DNA of 64,000 bases from Liolophura sinensis (lineage: Eukaryota; Mollusca; Polyplacophora; Chitonida; Chitonidae): assembly GCF_032854445.1 (NCBI RefSeq), contig NC_088297.1, forward strand, positions 2,605,991 to 2,669,990, read 5' to 3'. The notes under the pieces are model-generated. The model was not told the DNA's origin. It saw nothing but the letters and a program-made list of their open reading frames with translations, and searched no databases. The translations under genes were made by a program, and so were the position numbers. The stretch's first letter is position 1. Each line of letters opens with the position of its first letter. This document shows, in pieces, positions 57,567 through 64,000 of this stretch.

Positions 57567-57720
57567 GGCCGTAAGTGGGAAGGTCTGTCAGCAACCTGCG
57601 GATGGTCGTGGGTTTCCCCCGGGCTCTGCCCGGTTTCCACCCACCATAATGCTGGCCGCCGTCGTATAAGTGAAATATTCTTGAGTACGGCGTAAAACAC
57701 CAATCAAAAAAAAAAAAAAA
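57567..57720 (+). mobile_element. SINE-A, 5'-truncated, pure poly(A) tail, perfect target-site duplication
   Basis: Begins ggccgtaagtgggaaggtct; the tail is an uninterrupted A run rather than (aaat)n. tcaagtgataac flanks it exactly at 57555-57566 and 57721-57732. Likely a young insertion. Confidence 0.97.
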
Positions 57721-58643
57721 TCAAGTGATAACAGTACTAATTCCACACGTTGCCGAATTAATTACAAATAAACAAAGAGGAGGCAAATCAGCGGTAGCTG
57801 GGATCGAACTTGTGAACTCAATAGTCAAGTACTGATCGGGTGACTCACTGGCTGACGCTACTTAAGAATAAGGTGTTAAGGATAACATTTATTTTATTTA
57901 TTTATTAGAATGTCGTTCTCAAGAATTTTTCAAGAATGCGAAAGATATCAAGTTTGTTGCAGGCAAAACACTGAGCATGTCTAGAAAAGACTAAATTGTT
58001 GTGGACTGTACAGAACAAAATGGTGGCATCACCGTGCATCAAAATAAGTCTTTGTGAGAAAGAGGTCGATTTCTCTCTCACTCCTTAAACCCACGGAAGG
58101 TGTGCATAGATGCGTGACCTTCTTTGATTCATATACCACCTCTCATATCAAAGCTGTAAGATATACCTACCCCACCCCACCCCCAACCGCAACCCACACA
58201 CACACTGACCTCTCTGCCGTAGGTTTTCCACTTTTGTCACATTAAAAGAAATTCTTTTTTACCTGCAATCAAAAACGCAGATTACACCGACTAGTGCAGG
58301 TGTCGCGTGTGAAAAGACCTTCCGACAGATCGGTTGTTACCAGGGCACGGTGCCTATTGGTTCCCATTGTCACCCAAATTCAGCGACCCAGGGCACCTGC
58401 CCTACCACAACTTGTAATTATCTTAGGAAGCAAATTCGCATAGTTTGTCAAGTTGTTTTGTTTTTTCCTTTTTTTTTTCCTAATATTTCCGTTTTTTCTC
58501 CCCTCAAGCGCAACGCGCCATAGCTTCATGTCACGCTTCAAGGGTGATGTTTAGCTACTGGAGGAAGTGTCCCCGAGTTGTACGTAACTTTTTAATACCC
58601 TGATATTCAGCAGTAATACATGTATGAATGACACTTTTCTGTT

Positions 58644-58902
58644 GGGGCCTCCGTGGCTCAGTTGGTTAGCGCGCTAGCGCAGCGTAATGACCCAGGAGTC
58701 TCTCACCAATGCGGTCGCGGTGAGTTCAAGTCCAGCTCATGCCGGCTTCCTCTCCGGCCCTATGTGAGAAGGTCTGTCGGCAACCTACGGATGGTCGTGG
58801 GTTTCCCCCGGGCTGTGCCCGATTTCCACCCACCATAATGCTGGCCGCCGTCGTATAAGTGAAATATTCTTGAGTACGGCGTAAAACACAAGGAAAAAAA
58901 AA
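58644..58902 (+). mobile_element. SINE-A, full length, perfect 13-bp target-site duplication
   Basis: Canonical head ggggcctccgtggctcagtt with intact A and B boxes, core and A-rich end. acacttttctgtt flanks it at 58631-58643 and 58903-58915. The best reference copy in the window. Confidence 0.97.
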
Positions 58903-59189
58903 ACACTTTTCTGTTTGAACGTTTCAGCACTGGCAGAGAAAAGCACATGTTTAAATTAATCGTCCGCTTAAAATTCGGTATTATACGACACCTAATGCAT
59001 GTATCTCTTGTTGTATATGGACACCCTATGAGTGTATAGCCTATACTAGATTTCCCTTACATCAAAGGTAAACCAGTTACGTCTATAATGCAGAAATGAT
59101 GTGAATATTGCTCATAAAAATAACACAGTTTTTTTTTATACATAAAGTATAAAAACCTGTCAAAATGCAAATTTACAGAATACAGCAGC

Positions 59190-59433
59190 ACTCAATAAAA
59201 TAATCTGTTAATTTTAAGAGAAAGTTTGTTGTCTGAGTGGTTCTAGAATGTATTCTGTTAATATAACATAACAATGTGTCATCTAATAAAAATCTAATAC
59301 AATCATTATGGTGAATTAATAGAATATGTGTGCTATATTTAATAGGACAATCCGCTGGAATAACAGAATACATTCTACCACGACCAAAATAAAACACTTT
59401 CTGTTAAATTAAACATACTTTTTTTGGAGAGTG
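59190..59433. mobile_element. Palindromic MITE-like element, family P
   Basis: cactcaataaaataatctgt ... cattctaccacgaccaaaat with the same internal order as the other copies. Confidence 0.78.
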
Positions 59434-60775
59434 AAGACTTTGGCAGAGCCGACTGTGAAAGCCTCTGTACTGTTATCTACGCGTGGCTCTATGTGGCGCA
59501 ACAAACCAGTTTACCTATACGTGTGCAGAATCAGGAACATTGTAGAAACACCGCAGTAATGTAGAATGTATAATGTAGAAAAAGCACATGTTCAATCTAA
59601 TCCTTTCTTTTTGTCGTTTGTCTTAACTTCATGAGATTTTTTTTAAAATTAGTGAGAAAATAGGAAAAAAAATATTCCTGTGTGGCTTATTTAATCAAAG
59701 AAGAAGGTGAAAAATGTGTAAAGGCTTAATAAAGTGTACGATCTCAAAATGCCAAAACTTGCAAAACACACGAAATTTTTATGTATGGGTGAATGGATTT
59801 AAAGCATGAGTGTCACGTGCATTTATGATGTACAGAAAAGATTATCACACTTAAATTCTCATTCATGCACACAGACTTTACTGTGAAATGTTTATTTGTT
59901 TACTTAGTTATTTATTTAGTTAGTTGGTTCGTTATTTAGTTTGTTAGTCATTTGTGTTTTGGTTCACGTGAGTCGCACGAGTTTATCCGAGACCCCGATA
60001 CAAACTGAACACGTGACAGATCTGCACATATGATAATGGTGGACAACACGTGGTCGCCGTTCACTTCCTGTCACCACAGCCCCATGGAAAGTGTTACTCG
60101 GGAGAATCTTTTCCCTGTCCAGTGCTATAGGGTCGAACGCATACATATCTGGCGCATGCGTCCCAGCTGTATATTTAGCATGACACAATTATCTATGAGA
60201 CATGTCTTTATGAAGGCTTTGCATGGATAGTTCTACACCGAGACTTCAGATAGTAAGCGTATTTTGGAATATATGTGTAGTTGACTAGATGGATTTTGTA
60301 CTGATTTTATCTATATATTTTATTCATTTATTTATTTATGTGAATTTTGGTTAACGTCATAGTTTTTTCGCCTGTACAACGGCGGTTATTTTTAGACGTG
60401 GAAAAAGCCGATTTATTTATTTATGTATTATACCTTAATACATTATACAAGTATATGACGGATAGCAACATGACACCTCATAATTTCTATGCGCAGACCT
60501 GTCTGACTAGTTACACGAATCTTTATTACCATCACAGCCCCATGATGTGTTTGATGCCTTTAAAGAGAAATATCGCTATTTTGAAAATATCTCGCGCGCA
60601 ACATTTTATGGGCTATTTACGTTTTCACACTGCCTTGTACAATGCCACGTGGTCTAGATGGGTAGGGAGCGTGGCTTTACACATTTTCACTTTGCATGCT
60701 TACATGTATACATTTCACAACATAACCCTGATTACATGTATGCTAAACTGATAGTATAGGGTTTATTTTTACACC

Positions 60776-60968
60776 AGTCGCTCTGAGTTCAAGTCCAGCT
60801 CATGCTGGCTCCCTCTCCGGCCGTAAGTAGGAAGGTCTGTCAGCAACCTGCGGATGGTGTGATTTTCCCCCGTGGCTCTGCCCGGTTCCCTCCCACCATA
60901 ATGCTGGCTGTCGTCGTAAAAGTAAAATATTCTTGAGTATTCACCAATCAAATAAATAAATAAATAAG
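60776..60968 (+). mobile_element. SINE-A starting at the B-box region, with target-site duplication
   Basis: Starts agtcgctctgagttcaagtc and ends (aaat)n. tttttacacc is at 60766-60775 and 60969-60978. Confidence 0.93.
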
Positions 60969-62118
60969 TTTTTACACCAAAATTTAACTAACAAAACTAA
61001 CTCTAAAACAGGAAAATACAACGTAACACAATATGATTGCAATAAGAATAACTCACAATACCATGTAACACAATGACCCAGCAACCCCAACCCCTTCCCC
61101 ACAACACACACCACTCCCGTAAGGTTAGGGTATTCAAAACAAGAATGGACGAGAATACAGAAAGATAAAAAAAATGTACATAGTTGACTTCCCTTTTCAA
61201 GGATTTACCTCCCTTGACGGTAGGTGTTAGTTCAATGCTGTTGGCTTTAATGAAATTTAGTCAACTTCAATGATTAACTGTCATTAAACCGCCTGCGAAG
61301 TTTCTTGTAAAAGTTAACTACTTTTCAATGAATGCAATTTGGTTCTGTACATTGAGCACCTGATAAAGTAAACTGCAGTATTGCCCTTAGACCCTTATAC
61401 TTTAGTATTGAAATAAAAGACAGATACACAACATCAAGGGAGGCAATTCCTCGTTAAGAGAAGTAACCTAAATGTATTACGAAAAAACGGAATAGTGTTG
61501 AAGTAGGCCTACCTGGGTGGTTCCTCACACTTACGACAGATGACGCTAATCACTTCACATTCAAGGTACTCAGAATATGTCAGGGAACCACACTAGTGAG
61601 CTTACATGTACCTGTGAAGGCAATCAACTTCTCGTTTTTTCACACGTACAGTATCCGTTTGAGGAAAAAAAGCATTTTGTGAAGAAAACAAAAAGACAAA
61701 GTGTGCCAACACCTTAAAACCATAATAGACGTGGTATGCATTGTATGTGGGCGTAACTTACACAGTAGAAAAAAGTGGGAATTTGGAATTACCGAACGTT
61801 TAGCATTTACGTTACAGAGAAGGATATTTATTGATCAATAGTACAAGTGTAGTCCAATGAATCAGTCAGATCATAAAACGTGACCGTCCTTTACGTGGAG
61901 CGAAATGAGGTAAATTTAAATGGTTTACCATTTACCACATTTGAGGGCGTGGCGGTGTATGTCGCCTGCTTCAGAGCTGCGGTAAACGATGAAGGGGAAA
62001 TGCTGACAGGACAAGAAATTTTACTATTTGTTGATTCTTAAATTCCCCCAGAAAATAACTTTGGACTAATAAACGCCCATAAAGAGATAGATTTCATTAA
62101 CAGTCAGTTTTATTCAAA

Positions 62119-62528
62119 ACTGACATTTACTGTTTTACACAGTTTTAAAAACGTCTGTCTGTGTGTTTAATTATACATATTTCCATTTTCACATCGGAAA
62201 CTATACTGACTACTTGTTCAGTCATTTTGCAGGCACACTTTGGATGAAATATTATCGAGGTGGGGTTAATACATACTGATTCTTTTATTCAAAAGCCCAT
62301 GAAGATTAATGCACATCTGTTTACCGCGGCACTATTTTCGTCTCTCCACTGATTGCTGTTGATCGCGACAAACACGTATTCGATACATTGGCATGTACAG
62401 CCGTATATATTCAGACTGAGATGGAACTCTGACAGACACGAATCGCAACACGGGGAATAACTCATCGTTATTGAGCAACACCATATTATGTCACGAAAAA
62501 TCACTGCTCTACATTGCGTATTCATTTC
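62119..62528 (+). repeat. Duplicated element E, copy 2
   Basis: Same orientation as 56817-57231. Neither copy has a convincing coding frame or visible terminal repeats, so class is unknown. Confidence 0.92.
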
Positions 62529-62604
62529 AGAAATATACTTTTTAAACTGAATTGCATATATGGACCAGTTCTATGTTTTGTTCAATGAAAACATCAATGA
62601 AAAT

Positions 62605-62860
62605 GGGAGGCCTTCGGCCGTGGCCGAGGGGCGTTAGCGCACCAGCGCGGCGCATTGAGCCAAGAGCCTGTCACCAACGCGGCCGACGGTATGCTGGTTA
62701 CAGCTCATGCTGGTTTTCTTTCCAGCCTAACGTGGGACAATCTGTCAGCAACCTGCGGATGGTTGTGGGGGTCCGCCGGGGTCCATAAGGCTGCTCGTCG
62801 TCGTGTTAGTGAAATATTCTTGAATACGGCGTAAAAGACCAACAAAAAAGTAAATAAATA
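62605..62860 (+). mobile_element. SINE-A, diverged full-length variant
   Basis: ggccttcggccgtggccgag head, core gcaacctgcggatggttgtg, tail aagtaaataaataaaat. Confidence 0.88.
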
Positions 62861-63619
62861 AAATAACGAAAATGTCCCAAATACTGACTGGATAATGCAT
62901 TTAGTAAGACTGAAAGCCATTGTGGCAAAATGACAATAAAATGCCCGACCGAATACATTAACCTTGTACGAAATAGAATTAAAAACCAAGTCTATGTACA
63001 CTGCCTGAAAAGTAGATCTTCTGATATTTACTGTTTTCTCTGTGATAACAAGTTTGTAGTCGCATGCAAAGGGGGAATAACTCCGCCAACTAAAGCCAAC
63101 ACCAAAAGATTTGAGAAAATTCAAGCACTGGATTGCCCGACGAGAACAGTGAGATCGAAAAGCTCCCTCCAGACATCATGTCTGTAGCTTATGAAAAAGT
63201 GGAGAAAACTCGAAATCCTGGAATGAGCCTGTTAGCGCATTTGCACACGGGCGAGAACGATAGGAGGGGTTGGCCACGTTCCCATCTGAGCTTTCGCATT
63301 AACTGCTCTGAATGGTTACATTCACTAACCTGAAACTCGGTTCTGTCGCCTGCACTGTCCTCAAGATGTCAAAGCTGTGAGCGGCAAAAACGGATTTCCG
63401 TGATCGTGAAGTAATTCTAAATTTATATCACCTAATTTCAGAGCAATAAAAAGGTAATACAACTGTGGCTGACGCCTCCACTCGAACATTATCCGAACTT
63501 AGCCATTTTCGAATCACGTGACTCTGTTGCTAGGATAGACTCTTTTAATGGTGTACATTTTATTGGTTTCAATTCAGAAGATCCACGAGATAACATGTTT
63601 TTGTAGCGTAAAGCATTAA

Positions 63620-63792
63620 CATATTTATTTATTTATTTATTTATTTATTTGATTGGTGTTTTACGCCGTACTCAGGAATATTTCACTTATACGACGGCGG
63701 CCAGCATTATGGTGTGAGGAAACCGGGCAAAGCCCGGGGGAAACCCACGACCATCCGCAGCTTGCTGGAAGACCTTCCAGCTTGCTGGAAGA
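63620..63792 (-). mobile_element. SINE-A core and tail
   Basis: Long (attt)n, gtgttttacgccgtactcag and an almost perfect core; the truncated 5' end carries a duplicated agcttgctggaagaccttcc-like segment. Confidence 0.93.
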
Positions 63793-64000
63793 ACTTATGT
63801 TAATAACATTTAACATAAATGAGAAAGTGTGCTTACGCTGAACTTGTTTTCTTCTTTTCTTTTTTGTTTATGATCGCAATGTTTAAAAATCACAATCATT
63901 TATGCAGCAAGAACTATACGTACAGGCGTAAACATAAATGTCAGAACGATTTTAAACTTCAAAAATTCATCTTCGTGTACCTGTAAGTCCAAAATGTTGA

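Larger units (their letters stand above)
55126..64000. other. Region upstream of gene 2, no supported gene
   Basis: Holds the probable gene 2 promoter, the 30-bp minisatellite, the duplicated 410-bp element (56817 and 62119), SINE copies, one family P element and AT-rich filler. Open frames at 59964-60188 (minus) and 62930-63333 (plus) show no recognisable domain. Confidence 0.5.

Noticed and set aside
58644-58720. tRNA gene
   Set aside because: The A and B boxes belong to the SINE-A head, which continues into a SINE core and tail with a target-site duplication; it lacks a full tRNA cloverleaf.
62930-63333. Overlapping plus-strand frames (KCPTEYINLVRNR...; LPPDIMSVAYEKVEK...)
   Set aside because: They look mildly protein-like but lack recognised motifs and splice signals that join them.

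Overview
The window looks like nuclear DNA of a mollusc. Genes are split into many short exons with GT-AG introns, signal-peptide metazoan proteases are present, and the sequence between exons is packed with SINEs of a tRNA-headed type that I associate with molluscan genomes. The class (bivalve or gastropod) cannot be fixed from the sequence. I saw no prokaryotic gene, rRNA, CRISPR array or stand-alone tRNA gene.

Layout. (1) 1-1457, minus strand: two exons from the N-terminal half of an AMP-binding (4-coumarate-CoA-ligase/luciferase-like) enzyme; the rest lies beyond the left edge. A phase-compatible candidate first exon (6950-7093), starting Met-Gly-Asn-Cys, lies upstream. (2) 13287-27088, plus strand: a complete 16-exon gene for a 772-residue secreted astacin metalloprotease with pro-domain, astacin, EGF, CUB, a small Cys-rich module, a Thr-rich linker and a TSP1 domain. 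(3) 27089-40902: about 13.8 kb with no convincing gene, filled with satellites, SINEs, inverted-repeat elements and a retroelement fragment. (4) 40903-55125, minus strand: a paralogous astacin gene of at least 15 exons with the same architecture but a Pro-Ala-Thr linker; the last exon boundary is uncertain. (5) 55126-64000: upstream region of gene 4, a 30-bp minisatellite, a 410-bp duplicated element and more SINEs.

The two astacin genes are convergent (tail to tail), have exon-by-exon matching lengths and phases, and are best explained as an inverted duplication that later diverged. Both products should be secreted zymogens activated at an RxKR site and able to cut extracellular or matrix substrates; the EGF/CUB/TSP1 tail is typical of substrate or matrix targeting. 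The overall architecture resembles the nematode astacin subgroup with EGF, CUB and TSP1 domains.

The most unusual thing is in the second astacin gene. The end of its catalytic-domain exon, including its 5' splice site, has been amplified into six donor sites spaced exactly 62 bp apart. Other notable points are an interspersed family of about 39 SINE copies, several with clear target-site duplications and three sharing nearly the same internal 5' breakpoint, and more than ten independent minisatellites with periods from 17 to 76 bp.
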